A stretch of 64,000 bases of DNA. It comes from Salinimicrobium sediminis. Its GTDB lineage: Bacteria; Bacteroidota; Bacteroidia; Flavobacteriales; Flavobacteriaceae. Of this stretch, positions 1-7,929 are shown one piece after another. The number at the start of each line of letters is the position of its first letter. Within the stretch, counting starts at the first letter, position 1. The notes under the pieces are model-generated. The model saw nothing but the letters and a program-made list of their open reading frames with translations, ran no database searches and was not told where the DNA came from. Location: assembly GCF_900215295.1 (NCBI RefSeq), contig NZ_OCMF01000001.1, positions 372,001-436,000 on the forward strand, in the 5' to 3' direction. The position numbers and the translations under genes were made by a program.

Positions 1-479
1 GCACGACTTTGCCTGAAGAAGAATATGAGCAGGGACCAATATTGGTTTCAGAAACTGCCAAACAACTTTCTGATGAAGGCGTAAAAGTGAATATGGGTGC
101 CCATGGACAAATTCAGGGGCTTGGAGCACACTGGGAGCTTTGGTTGATACAGATGGGCGGCATGAGCAACATGGAAGCCCTAAAGACTGCTACCATCAAC
201 TCTGCAGAATACATAGGACTGGGCAGCGAGATAGGTTCCCTTGAAGAAGGAAAACTGGCCGATCTTATTGTGATGGAAGAGAATCCGCTGGAGGATATTA
301 AGAATACCAATACCATCATTTATACCATGGTAAACGGAAGGCTCTATGACGCTGAAACCATGAACGAGATTGGAAACGAGCCAAAGGAAAGGTTACCATT
401 TTACTGGGAGAACAACCGCTACAATCCTTCTTTGGGATGGCATGAGGAGAGCACGGGGCATGGGTGTATGGCTCATTAA
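1..479 (+). CDS. Amidohydrolase family protein, C-terminal part (5' end outside window)
   Basis: Only the last roughly 159 codons are present; the frame is open to the left edge, so the gene starts upstream. The visible part contains the end of a metal-dependent amidohydrolase barrel (VNMGAHGQIQGLGAHWELW) and the typical closing segment in which the metabolite channel strand returns to the small beta domain (GSLEEGKLADLIVMEENP). The family hydrolyses C-N bonds using one or two metal ions. The tail after this segment is like that of the large TolB-propeller/amidohydrolase proteins of Bacteroidota, but the propeller part would lie outside the window, so substrate and full length cannot be judged. 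A strong terminator follows about 110 bp downstream. Confidence 0.85.
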   Translation, partial: TTLPEEEYEQGPILVSETAKQLSDEGVKVNMGAHGQIQGLGAHWELWLIQMGGMSNMEALKTATINSAEYIGLGSEIGSLEEGKLADLIVMEENPLEDIKNTNTIIYTMVNGRLYDAETMNEIGNEPKERLPFYWENNRYNPSLGWHEESTGHGCMAH

Positions 480-496
480 TGAGACCGCTGGCGCTG

Positions 497-580
497 TTGG
501 ATCTTAGATCGCTGCGCTGTGAGATGTGAGACTTACTCTAGCGCGGGAGGAGGCTAGAAACTAGAGTCTAGACTAGAGCA
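497..580. repeat. Degenerate 7-nt-period array
   Basis: Units such as TTGGATC TTAGATC, then TGTGAGA TGTGAGA, then CTAGAAA CTAGAGT follow each other in steps of seven. The array sits between the amidohydrolase stop and its terminator. It is one of at least ten such loci in this window. Confidence 0.6.
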
Positions 581-589
581 GATTTAAAA

Positions 590-626
590 AGCTGGAACCC
601 TTTGGGTTTCGGCTTTTTCTTTTTTT
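590..626 (+). terminator. Intrinsic terminator after the amidohydrolase
   Basis: An 11-bp stem (two G-U pairs) with a TTT loop is followed by a T-rich tract of about 14 bases. It is placed to end the transcript of the upstream amidohydrolase. Confidence 0.8.
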
Positions 627-720
627 CCGTTTTACCCCTGCCCTTAAGGGAGCCGGAAAAAGAGGTAAAATTTAAAAGCCCCGGAGGGGTGACCCATATT
701 TGAGGGAGGGATCTTTCCTT

Positions 721-873
721 GGGCTAAAGCCCGGGATTATCTTCATTATTGATCCCGCACCTGAAGGTGCGGGCAATTCATGACTGTTTAATAATTATTA
801 TGATAAATGAATTGCCTCCGGCTTTAGCCGGAGGATTAAAAATAGCAAGAACAAAAGGCTTTAGCCCAACCTA
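721..873. repeat. REP/BIME-like palindrome cluster
   Basis: Two strong hairpins, one with 8-bp arms CCCGCACC/GGTGCGGG (754-773) and one with arms CCTCCGGC/GCCGGAGG (815-834), are arranged head to head inside a 10-bp inverted repeat (772-781 with 807-816). Smaller related palindromes of the GGCTTTAGCC type flank them at 721-732 and 859-871. Such paired REP hairpins (BIMEs) are often mobilised by RAYT transposases. No RAYT gene is seen in the window, so this is a non-autonomous copy. Confidence 0.7.
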
Positions 874-879
874 TTCTAA

Positions 880-913
880 TTGCCGATCCTGCATAGAATA
901 AAATGTAACTTTG
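880..913 (+). promoter_or_regulatory. Bacteroidota-type promoter for the DUF6122 gene
   Basis: A TTG is followed 23 bases later by TAACTTTG, which matches the flavobacterial consensus TTG-N17-23-TAnnTTTG. Transcription would start near base 920, giving a leader of about 70 bases made largely of 7-nt-period repeats. Confidence 0.5.
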
Positions 914-920
914 CAGCCAA

Positions 921-988
921 TTCTGAATCCTGAATTTTGAATTTTGAATAGATCTGACCTTGAACTTTAGACATTAAACTTTGAACCA
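921..988. repeat. Degenerate 7-nt-period array in the 5' leader
   Basis: Nine or ten consecutive heptamers (for example TTCTGAA TCCTGAA, then two copies of TTTTGAA) run right up to the TTG start of the next gene. The array therefore makes up most of the predicted untranslated leader. Confidence 0.7.
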
Positions 989-1357
989 TTGTTGCAAACA
1001 ATTACACATTACTTCCTCCACTTCATCTTCATTGGTGCCATCGCTTACTGGTACGATAAAACCAACTGGAAGAAGTACTGGTTGATCCTGCTGGCTACTA
1101 TGCTGGTTGATCTGGACCATTTACTCGTGACACCTATCTTTTCTCCCGGCCGGTGCAGCATCCGATTCCATTACCTGCATTCAGAATATGCGATCCCATT
1201 CTATTTCCTGGGAGCGATGTTTATAAAGCACAAGATCATTCGGCTGGTGATGATCGGGCTGGCATTTCACATGATCACCGACTTCATCGATTGTGTGTGG
1301 ATGTATTCGAAATGTGAGGAATGTTCTGCAAAAGAGGCATTTGAAGGCTTATGGTAG
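989..1357 (+). CDS. DUF6122 family membrane protein
   Basis: A 122-residue hydrophobic protein with about four membrane segments. It has the conserved pattern MLVDLDHLL (residues about 37-45), the CSIRFHYLHS segment, and a second histidine/aspartate cluster FHMITDFIDC. These spaced His/Asp residues in and next to membrane helices resemble the metal-binding YdjM/DUF457 group of membrane hydrolases and are typical of DUF6122 in Flavobacteriia. The function is not established. The start is a TTG; a second in-frame TTG follows immediately, and no ATG is available. It stands alone between repeat-rich spacers. Confidence 0.75.
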   Translation: MLQTITHYFLHFIFIGAIAYWYDKTNWKKYWLILLATMLVDLDHLLVTPIFSPGRCSIRFHYLHSEYAIPFYFLGAMFIKHKIIRLVMIGLAFHMITDFIDCVWMYSKCEECSAKEAFEGLW

Positions 1358-1370
1358 AGTTTTAAAGGCC

Positions 1371-1527
1371 ATTTGCTTTTAGCCTTTAGCCATTAGTCAT
1401 TGCTCTTATGGTCTTCATATTAACAAAAACAGGTTCCGAGCTTTATCGCCTTTCCCCATTTAACCAATCTCCAATTAACCATTCCTAAATTAACCGTTTC
1501 CCAATCACTATTCCCTAATTTAACTTT
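1371..1527. repeat. 7-nt-period arrays downstream of DUF6122
   Basis: TTTAGCC TTTAGCC is followed by related heptamers at 1371-1412. A weaker A/T-rich array of similar period lies at 1456-1527. No gene is seen here; a 5-bp hairpin (CGGAG/CTCCG) lies just before the next gene. Confidence 0.5.
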
Positions 1528-1604
1528 TATTAAAAAATCAAAATCCATTATATTTACCAGCGGAGTTTTCACTGCTCCGTCACCAACAGCCAAAAATCTC
1601 TAAC

Positions 1605-2222
1605 ATGCACGTAGCCATTGCGGGAAACATAGGGGCGGGAAAAACGACCCTCACCAAATTACTAGCGAAACATTTTAACTGGGAAGCACAATACGAAGAT
1701 GTACTGGAAAATCCGTACCTCGAGGACTTCTACAATAAAATGGAACGTTGGTCCTTTAACCTGCAGATCTATTTTTTGAACAGTAGGTTCCGTCAGATCC
1801 TCGATATTCGCGAGAGCGGAAAAGCTATTATTCAGGATAGAACTATTTACGAGGATGCGCACATCTTTGCTCCCAACCTGCATGCAATGGGCCTTATGAC
1901 CAATCGGGATTATGAAAACTACAAATCCCTGTTTGACCTGATGGAAAGCGTAGTTAAAGGTCCCGATCTTTTGATCTACCTGCGCAGCAGCATTCCCAAT
2001 CTGGTTTCCCAGATCCACAAACGTGGCCGGGATTATGAGAATTCCATTTCCATCGATTACTTAAGCCGACTCAACGAACGTTATGAAGCCTGGGTGCATA
2101 ACTACAACAAAGGCAACCTGCTCATCATTGATGTGGATAACATCAACTTCGTGGACAATCCCGAAGATCTTGGAAATATCATTACAAGAGTGGATGGGGA
2201 ATTGCATGGGCTTTTTAAGTAG
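1605..2222 (+). CDS. Deoxynucleoside kinase (deoxyadenosine/deoxyguanosine kinase type)
   Basis: 205 residues, the usual size of the family. The P-loop GNIGAGKTT is at residues 7-15, the substrate-site E-N-P block is at about 36-40, and the DRTIYED motif containing the DRS-like arginine is near residue 78. The lid region RGRDYE (about 140-145) carries the phosphate-contacting arginines. The enzyme phosphorylates deoxynucleosides for salvage of dNTP precursors in the cytoplasm. A second kinase of this family occurs in the window fused to FolK, so this genome has at least two paralogues. A single-gene unit; the spacing before it holds no other frame. Confidence 0.92.
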   Translation: MHVAIAGNIGAGKTTLTKLLAKHFNWEAQYEDVLENPYLEDFYNKMERWSFNLQIYFLNSRFRQILDIRESGKAIIQDRTIYEDAHIFAPNLHAMGLMTNRDYENYKSLFDLMESVVKGPDLLIYLRSSIPNLVSQIHKRGRDYENSISIDYLSRLNERYEAWVHNYNKGNLLIIDVDNINFVDNPEDLGNIITRVDGELHGLFK

Positions 2223-2223
2223 G

Positions 2224-2288
2224 GAGTATTAAGTATTGAGTATTGAGTGTGAGTATTGAGTAGTGTGTATTGAGTATTGAGTATTGAG
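2224..2288. repeat. GAGTATT heptamer array
   Basis: About nine units of seven bases, five of them exact GAGTATT, one unit shortened to six. It begins directly after the kinase stop codon. The rest of the 318-bp spacer to the next gene holds another 7-nt-period array and no convincing gene. Confidence 0.8.
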
Positions 2289-2465
2289 GAATTAAATTTT
2301 CATCAGGCACCTCCGGAATCTCCGTATTACCAATTTCCCGGGTGGATAGTGGGCCGTGGATAAAAAATTATTCCCTGGTCTTTTCATTAAACAGTTGAAT
2401 CCGTCTAAACCATCAGGAGATTGCTTCGGTCGCCTGGCGGCTCCCTCGCAAAGACGATACACCAC

Positions 2466-2514
2466 TCATTGTTTGCTATTTATTGGTCATTGTAAATTGC
2501 TTATTGCATTGATT
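2466..2514. repeat. 7-nt-period array (TCATTGT type)
   Basis: Seven heptamers including two exact TCATTGT and two ending in ATTGC lie just upstream of the isoaspartyl methyltransferase start. Confidence 0.6.
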
Positions 2515-2540
2515 TTCATTATCTTAAACAGAAAATACTC

Positions 2541-3239
2541 ATGAAAGCCAGTATGTTTTTCTGGAGTTTTATTCTGCTCTTTTTTTGGTCCTCTTCCAGT
2601 CAGGATAGATTCCAGCAACAAAGGGAGAATCTTGTGAAAAATCAGTTGATTCCGAGAGGAATAAAGAATAAGGCGGTATTGGAAGCCATGCGAAGCGTGG
2701 AAAGGCATCTTATGGTCCCAAAGGACGTGCAGAAACATGCGTATGAAGACCGGCCCCTACCCATTGGCAGCGGACAAACCATTTCCCAACCCTTTATTGT
2801 TGCCTTTATGACCCAGGCCATTCAACCTGAACCCGGAATGAAGGTGCTGGAAATAGGAACCGGTTCCGGCTATCAGGCAGCCGTACTTGCAGAAATTGTT
2901 GATGAAGTGTACACTATTGAAACTGTTGAAGCACTCGGTAAAAAGGCTGAAAAAACCCTGACGGGAATGGGTTATAAGAATATTTTTTACAAGATTGGCG
3001 ACGGTTACCACGGCTGGGAGGAACATGCGCCTTTTGATGCAATAATTGTGACTGCAGCTCCTGAGGAGATTCCGCCAAGGCTCATAGAACAACTCAAAAC
3101 AGGAGGTAAAATGGTGATCCCCGTTGGCCCTTCTGCCAATCAACACCTTAAACTTATTGAAAAGAAAAAGAATGGAAAGATCACAAGCAAAGAGCTGCTG
3201 CCGGTAAGGTTTGTGCCGTTTACCAGGAGAGATAATTAG
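2541..3239 (+). CDS. pcm: Protein-L-isoaspartate O-methyltransferase, exported form
   Basis: 232 residues. After a hydrophobic N-terminus (residues about 4-18, ending SSSSQ) comes a complete PIMT domain: the RPLPIGSGQTISQPFIVA substrate loop (about 71-88), methyltransferase motif I VLEIGTGSGYQA (about 103-114), and the DAIIVTAAP segment. The enzyme transfers a methyl group from S-adenosylmethionine to L-isoaspartyl residues, starting their repair. The N-terminus looks like a signal peptide, which suggests a periplasmic site, where SAM supply would be unclear. An internal start without the signal cannot be excluded, but no good alternative ATG precedes the domain. The stop codon touches a 7-nt repeat array. 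Confidence 0.93.
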   Translation: MKASMFFWSFILLFFWSSSSQDRFQQQRENLVKNQLIPRGIKNKAVLEAMRSVERHLMVPKDVQKHAYEDRPLPIGSGQTISQPFIVAFMTQAIQPEPGMKVLEIGTGSGYQAAVLAEIVDEVYTIETVEALGKKAEKTLTGMGYKNIFYKIGDGYHGWEEHAPFDAIIVTAAPEEIPPRLIEQLKTGGKMVIPVGPSANQHLKLIEKKKNGKITSKELLPVRFVPFTRRDN

Positions 3240-3378
3240 TGATCAGTGATCAGAGTTCAGTAACGGTAAATTCCAAAGCGGGGTTAGAAAACCTGCAACT
3301 TGGAACCTAAAATAGGCAAATTGTAGCAGTGAACTTAAAAACCGCAACAGGGAACTCATCACTCTGAACTCATAACTC
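3238..3378. repeat. Two 7-nt-period arrays between pcm and the App1 phosphatase
   Basis: At 3238-3265 AGTGATC AGTGATC and two variants begin inside the pcm stop codon. At 3351-3378 four heptamers ending in ACTC run up to the end of the converging gene. No terminator or gene is evident between them. Confidence 0.65.
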
Positions 3379-4413
3379 CTAATTTATAAACCCAATTTCC
3401 CTCGCATGTTCTTCGGCTTGTTTAGAGGTTTCGACCATGATAACCGGAACGGTTTTAAAATTATCCACAATACTTCTTACCCGTCTCATTTGTCGTTTGT
3501 GTTTTACACTTCGCAGGTAAATGGCCAGGACACGGTCCGGGTATTGGGCAGCGATTTCTGTATAAATAGCGGGATCATGTTCGCCGCTGTCGCCAATGAG
3601 GATGAAATTAAGGTGCGGATAAGTCTTAAGGATGTTGATGATCTCCTTTTGCTTATGCTGCTTTTCGGGACGTAAGGTTTTATCAAACGGAGTCCTAAAA
3701 TCACGCAGCAAGATTGGCCCTTTAGGAAAGTCATTAACCTCCAGGAACAGCTTGAGGTATTCGTAAAGATTCCATGGACTATTACTCAGGTAGATGATGG
3801 GATTTTGTTCATGCCCCTTTTTCCCGTCGTGCAGATCACGATAGAATTTTGGTGCTCCTTCCAAAGAGATCCTTTTATAGGCGTGCTTAAAAAGCGAATT
3901 TTTGATCACTCTCCATTTTAAAAACGAAGTTACTCCGGTATGTAAAATGGTATCGTCAATGTCACTTATTACTCCGTAGCTGGCTTTAACCGGCGGAATT
4001 AGCAATTCGGCATCGAATTCATTGTCATTATTGATGATGCTGTTCGGCACCTCATTTACAAAGTGGGTTTTCAGCTTTACCCAGCCCTCATCATCTGCAA
4101 ATTCCTTCAGGTTGAGAGAGATCGTTTTATCAAAAAGGAAATAACCTTCAGCATTGGTTTTGGTAGTAAGCGTGACCTTATTTGGCAGCACAAGGGCGAT
4201 CTCTGTATCTGCGATCTCGTAGCTGTCAAATTGTTTGTACGTATTGGCAAGGGTCCTGAAGAAGGATTGATCCTCATGCATCTTCAGTTTATCATCATCA
4301 ATTGCACGCCCCAGCAGGTAAAGGTGACTGGCCGTACCATAACTGCGGTAGGTGGCCAGCTTGACCTCTGGTTTTGCGGTGAGATGGTTTTTTAGCCTGG
4401 AAAGGATACGCAT
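3379..4413 (-). CDS. App1-type phosphatase (DUF2183) family protein
   Basis: 344 residues. The catalytic HAD-like motif is SDIDDTILHTGV in the middle (about residues 150-161), followed by the second motif YLSNSPWNLYEYL and a late acidic motif LIGDSGEHDP. This set defines the App1 catalytic domain, whose yeast member is a phosphatidate phosphatase of actin patches. In bacteria the substrate is unknown. The N-terminal half resembles the beta-rich region commonly found before the domain. No signal peptide is seen, so it is probably cytosolic. It converges on pcm and is upstream of and convergent to nothing else; hppA lies behind it on the same strand, separated by a terminator. Confidence 0.85.
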   Translation of the reverse strand: MRILSRLKNHLTAKPEVKLATYRSYGTASHLYLLGRAIDDDKLKMHEDQSFFRTLANTYKQFDSYEIADTEIALVLPNKVTLTTKTNAEGYFLFDKTISLNLKEFADDEGWVKLKTHFVNEVPNSIINNDNEFDAELLIPPVKASYGVISDIDDTILHTGVTSFLKWRVIKNSLFKHAYKRISLEGAPKFYRDLHDGKKGHEQNPIIYLSNSPWNLYEYLKLFLEVNDFPKGPILLRDFRTPFDKTLRPEKQHKQKEIINILKTYPHLNFILIGDSGEHDPAIYTEIAAQYPDRVLAIYLRSVKHKRQMRRVRSIVDNFKTVPVIMVETSKQAEEHAREIGFIN

Positions 4414-4461
4414 GAAAAGGTCGTTAAAACGTCATTTTTTAAACTTGAGTGAAGTTACACT

Positions 4462-4497
4462 GAAAAACAAAAATCCCCTGCAAATACAGGGGATTTT
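4462..4497 (-). terminator. Intrinsic terminator of hppA
   Basis: Perfect 10-bp stem (AAATCCCCTG and its complement) with a 6-base loop. On the minus strand it is followed by a T-rich run. It lies 30 bp after the hppA stop. Confidence 0.85.
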
Positions 4498-4526
4498 AAA
4501 AATAATTTAGGAAATTTCTTTCAGGA

Positions 4527-6893
4527 TTACTCTTTTTGAGCTGCTAATTCAGCTGCCTGTTGTTCTTCTAAAGTCTCTAATTCTGAAACAGTCAAAGCTA
4601 TTTTTTCCGCAGTAGTTAAAACTTCAGACTTGTCTTCTGAAAACTGAGCAGAAGACTTCACCTCTGCCTCTTCCTGAATAATGGTCACCTCTTCAACCTC
4701 CGGAGTGGTGGCTACCGCCATATCCTGACCCAATATTGGAGCGATCACTAATCCAATCAAACAGGTTAGCTTGATAAGGATGTTCATAGACGGCCCGGAA
4801 GTATCTTTAAAAGGATCTCCTACGGTATCTCCGGTTACGGCAGCCTTGTGGGCTTCAGATCCTTTGTAGGTCATCTCGCCGTTAATCATTACTCCGGCTT
4901 CGAAAGATTTCTTTGCGTTATCCCATGCTCCACCGGCATTGTTCTGGAAAATTGCCCAAAGCACTCCACTCACGGTCACCCCGGCCATATAACCTCCAAG
5001 CATTTCTGCAATAAGACGGTTCTCATAACCAAGTCCCATTGGGACAAGTACAATGATGATGGGGAAGCCGATAGTAAGAAGCCCCGGCAGAAGCATTTCC
5101 CTTAAGGCAGCTTTTGTAGAGATCTCCACACATTTGTCATATTGAGGTTTTCCGGTTCCTTCCATAATTCCGGGAATCTCACGGAACTGGCGACGAACTT
5201 CATTTACCATATCCATCGCAGCTTTCCCTACAGATTGCATGGCAAGGGCAGAGAATACCACAGGGATCATACCTCCAATGAATAGCATTGCTAAAACAGG
5301 GGCTTTAAAGATGTTGATCCCATCGATCCCTGTAAATGTTACGTAAGCCGCAAAAAGTGCAAGGGAAGTAAGCGCTGCAGAAGCGATCGCAAAACCTTTC
5401 CCGGTCGCAGCCGTGGTGTTCCCTACAGAATCCAGAATATCTGTTCTTTCTCTAACTTCTGAAGGCAATTCGCTCATTTCGGCAATTCCTCCCGCGTTAT
5501 CGGCGATAGGTCCAAAGGCATCAATGGCCAGCTGCATTGCAGTGGTAGCCATCATGGCCGATGCTGCAAGTGCTACTCCGTAGAAACCTGCAAAGGCATA
5601 GGAAGCCCAGATAGCAAGTGCGAACAGAAGCACAGAATAAAAAGTAGAGATCATCCCGGTAGCAAGTCCGGCGATGATATTAGTTCCGGCACCGGTGCTT
5701 GAATTTTGTACGATAGAAAGTACCGGTTTCTTACCAAGTCCTGTATAATATTCGGTCACGGCAGAGATCACTCCTCCTACGACCAAACCAACTAAAGTGG
5801 CATAAAATACTCTCATCGAAGAGATCTGCTGCGGCCCTTCCCCGAAGAATTCCATTTGCATGGTTTCAGGCAACATCCAGGTCACCAGGAAGAAAGAAGA
5901 GATCGCCACAAGTACGATAGAGATCCAGTTACCACGGTTAAGTGCTGATTGTACTTCTGCTTCTTTAGCCGAATTACTGCTGATCTTTACCAGTAAAGTA
6001 CCAACTATAGAGAAGATAATTCCGAAACCGGCGATCGCCATTGGCAACAGGATTGGTCCAATTCCGCCAAAACCTTCAGAAATTATATCTCCGCCCATAT
6101 CCTTGATCACATAATTACCCAGAACCATGGCTGCAAGAACGGTAGCCACATAACTTCCGAAGAGGTCTGCTCCCATTCCCGCAACATCTCCCACGTTATC
6201 ACCTACGTTATCGGCAATAGTGGCAGGGTTACGTGGATCGTCTTCAGGAATACCGGCTTCCACCTTCCCAACAAGGTCGGCCCCTACATCGGCAGCTTTG
6301 GTATAGATACCCCCACCCACACGGGCGAAAAGTGCAATAGATTCAGCTCCAAGAGAGAAGCCTGCAAGAGTTTCAAGGACAATAGTCATCTGGTGAACAT
6401 CGGTCCACTCACCACCCATAAAAAAATGGAAAAAGATGATAAAGAAGGTGGTTAAACCAAGAACGGCAAGACCGGCAACTCCAAGACCCATTACGGTTCC
6501 TCCTCCAAATGACACTTTTAGTGCCTGTGGCAGACTGGTTCTCGCTGCCTGGGTGGTTCGAACGTTGGTTTGGGTTGCAATGCGCATTCCGATATTTCCG
6601 GCAAAAGCCGAAAAAATAGCCCCAAAAATAAAGGCTACAACAATTAAAATATGTGTGGTAGGAACTATGAAGGAGATCCCTGCCAGCAGGATACTGGCCA
6701 CAATAACGAAAATAGTAAGGATCTTGTATTCGGCATTAAGAAAAGCCAAAGCTCCTTCATAAATATGAGAGGAAATATCTTTCATTTTTCCATCTCCCGC
6801 ATCCTGTTTTAAAACCCAGGTGCGTTTTGCCCACATAAAAATGAGCCCAATGATCGCCAGAATAGCCGGCAACCAAATCATCAATGATTCCAT
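4527..6893 (-). CDS. hppA: Membrane-bound ion-pumping pyrophosphatase, K+-dependent type
   Basis: 788 residues with about 16 membrane segments. The pyrophosphate-binding loop with repeated acidic motifs ([11 protein letters not shown], then [17 protein letters not shown]) is present, as are the C-terminal acidic loops ([15 protein letters not shown]). The sequence [10 protein letters not shown] near residue 490 has alanine where K+-independent enzymes have lysine (TTKAV), so the enzyme should need K+. K+-dependent members pump Na+, H+ or both; the ion is not decided here. PPi hydrolysis from biosynthesis would drive ion export across the inner membrane. A charged Glu/Ala-rich tail of about 60 residues follows the last helix. 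The soluble pyrophosphatase gene is the next upstream gene, with its own terminator. Confidence 0.97.
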   Translation of the reverse strand: MESLMIWLPAILAIIGLIFMWAKRTWVLKQDAGDGKMKDISSHIYEGALAFLNAEYKILTIFVIVASILLAGISFIVPTTHILIVVAFIFGAIFSAFAGNIGMRIATQTNVRTTQAARTSLPQALKVSFGGGTVMGLGVAGLAVLGLTTFFIIFFHFFMGGEWTDVHQMTIVLETLAGFSLGAESIALFARVGGGIYTKAADVGADLVGKVEAGIPEDDPRNPATIADNVGDNVGDVAGMGADLFGSYVATVLAAMVLGNYVIKDMGGDIISEGFGGIGPILLPMAIAGFGIIFSIVGTLLVKISSNSAKEAEVQSALNRGNWISIVLVAISSFFLVTWMLPETMQMEFFGEGPQQISSMRVFYATLVGLVVGGVISAVTEYYTGLGKKPVLSIVQNSSTGAGTNIIAGLATGMISTFYSVLLFALAIWASYAFAGFYGVALAASAMMATTAMQLAIDAFGPIADNAGGIAEMSELPSEVRERTDILDSVGNTTAATGKGFAIASAALTSLALFAAYVTFTGIDGINIFKAPVLAMLFIGGMIPVVFSALAMQSVGKAAMDMVNEVRRQFREIPGIMEGTGKPQYDKCVEISTKAALREMLLPGLLTIGFPIIIVLVPMGLGYENRLIAEMLGGYMAGVTVSGVLWAIFQNNAGGAWDNAKKSFEAGVMINGEMTYKGSEAHKAAVTGDTVGDPFKDTSGPSMNILIKLTCLIGLVIAPILGQDMAVATTPEVEEVTIIQEEAEVKSSAQFSEDKSEVLTTAEKIALTVSELETLEEQQAAELAAQKE

Positions 6894-7057
6894 AATTTTT
6901 TGTTAAAATTAATTTGCGGTGCTAAAGTTAGCAAAAGAGGGGAAATTATGGCTCACTAAATATGACCTTTATCAAATAAGTGGTAAAAAGTAATAAAAGT
7001 CTCCTCCACAACGGTTTTTAGAGCATTCTCTCAATTTTCCTCCCGATGTTGAGTAGC

Positions 7058-7097
7058 TTAAAAAAGAAAAGGCAGCTATTCATGGAACAGCTGCCTT
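7058..7097 (-). terminator. Intrinsic terminator of ppa
   Basis: 9-bp stem AAGGCAGCT/AGCTGCCTT with an 11-base loop and, on the minus strand, a following T-run. It separates ppa from hppA transcription. Confidence 0.8.
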
Positions 7098-7118
7098 AAA
7101 AATTTGTTTTGAGGAAAA

Positions 7119-7634
7119 TTACTGGATCGAAAAATTACCTTTTTCGCCGTTACTGTCCTTATACCTCTGAATACAGTCGGCAATGATCTGGTCTGCTTCC
7201 TTTACATCTCCCCAACCTTCTACATCTACTTTCTTTTGTTCAAGATCCTTATAAACCTGGAAGAAGTGCTCGATCTCCTTAATTAGGTGACCATTCACAT
7301 CACTTAGATCGTTCAACCTGTTCCAGATAGGATCTGAAACGGGAACACAGATCACTTTCTCATCGGGCCCTTTTTCATCGGCCATATGGAAAACTCCGAT
7401 GGCTTTTACTTCCATTACACAACCGGGAAAGGTAGACTCTGTAACCAGGACAAGCACATCAAGAGGATCGCCATCCAGGGCAAGGGTTTCGGGAATAAAT
7501 CCGTAATCGGCAGGATACATCATGGAGGAGAAGATCATCCTGTCGTAACGCACCTTCTTCAGTTTAAAATCATACTCGTATTTGTTTCGGCTCCCTTTTG
7601 GGATCTCGATAAGAACGTCAAATGTTTTATTCAT
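7119..7634 (-). CDS. ppa: Inorganic pyrophosphatase, family I
   Basis: 171 residues, normal for a bacterial family I enzyme. It shows the substrate-site start EIPKGSRNKYE, the YPADYGFIPET segment and the metal-binding signature DGDPLDVLVL (about residues 53-62). It hydrolyses PPi to two phosphates in the cytoplasm and pulls biosynthetic reactions forward. Encoded next to the membrane pyrophosphatase, so this locus carries both the energy-wasting and the energy-conserving route for PPi removal. Its terminator and a 225-bp gap suggest the two are transcribed separately. Confidence 0.97.
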   Translation of the reverse strand: MNKTFDVLIEIPKGSRNKYEYDFKLKKVRYDRMIFSSMMYPADYGFIPETLALDGDPLDVLVLVTESTFPGCVMEVKAIGVFHMADEKGPDEKVICVPVSDPIWNRLNDLSDVNGHLIKEIEHFFQVYKDLEQKKVDVEGWGDVKEADQIIADCIQRYKDSNGEKGNFSIQ

Positions 7635-7767
7635 TATAATATGTTTATTCTATTTTCTCTTAGGGGCGGCAAATATACTACTTCCTTCGGTTTATCGAAG
7701 AAACATGTATTCAAGAAGTTGCTCCTGCCCAAAAGTTTATGGTTTTTTTCACAAAAGCCGGAGGCAA

Positions 7768-7853
7768 ATTCCAGATCCCAAAATCCAAAATCCAATGGAG
7801 AGGTTTGGTGCTTGGTGCTTGGTGCTTGGTGCTTGGTGCTTGATCCTTGATGC
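7768..7853. repeat. 7-nt-period arrays including five perfect TTGGTGC copies
   Basis: AATCCAA-type heptamers at 7768-7795 are followed by TTGGTGC five times in a row (7805-7839) and two variants. This is the cleanest heptamer array in the window. It fills most of the gap between ppa and pdhB; no gene is supported here. Confidence 0.85.
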
Positions 7854-7876
7854 TAGGCTTGGGCCTTAAGGCTTAA

Positions 7877-7912
7877 AAATAATAAAGCTTCCACGAAGGA
7901 AGCTTTATTATG
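7877..7912 (-). terminator. Intrinsic terminator of pdhB
   Basis: 12- to 13-bp perfect stem AATAAAGCTTCC/GGAAGCTTTATT with a 5-base loop, A-rich on the left, so it ends with U on the minus-strand transcript. Confidence 0.8.
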
Positions 7913-7929
7913 CTATTTCTAAAAAGGTC

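Noticed and set aside
2356-2544. A 62-codon frame before pcm
   Set aside because: Made largely of 7-nt repeat sequence and running into the pcm start; no conserved feature.
7805-7839. Short regular repeats as a CRISPR array
   Set aside because: Units are only seven bases with no spacers; no cas gene is in the window.
7582-7869. Frames of 95 and 154 codons upstream of ppa
   Set aside because: They consist of the ppa opposite strand plus heptamer repeat sequence translated as repeated V-L-G-A-W-C units.
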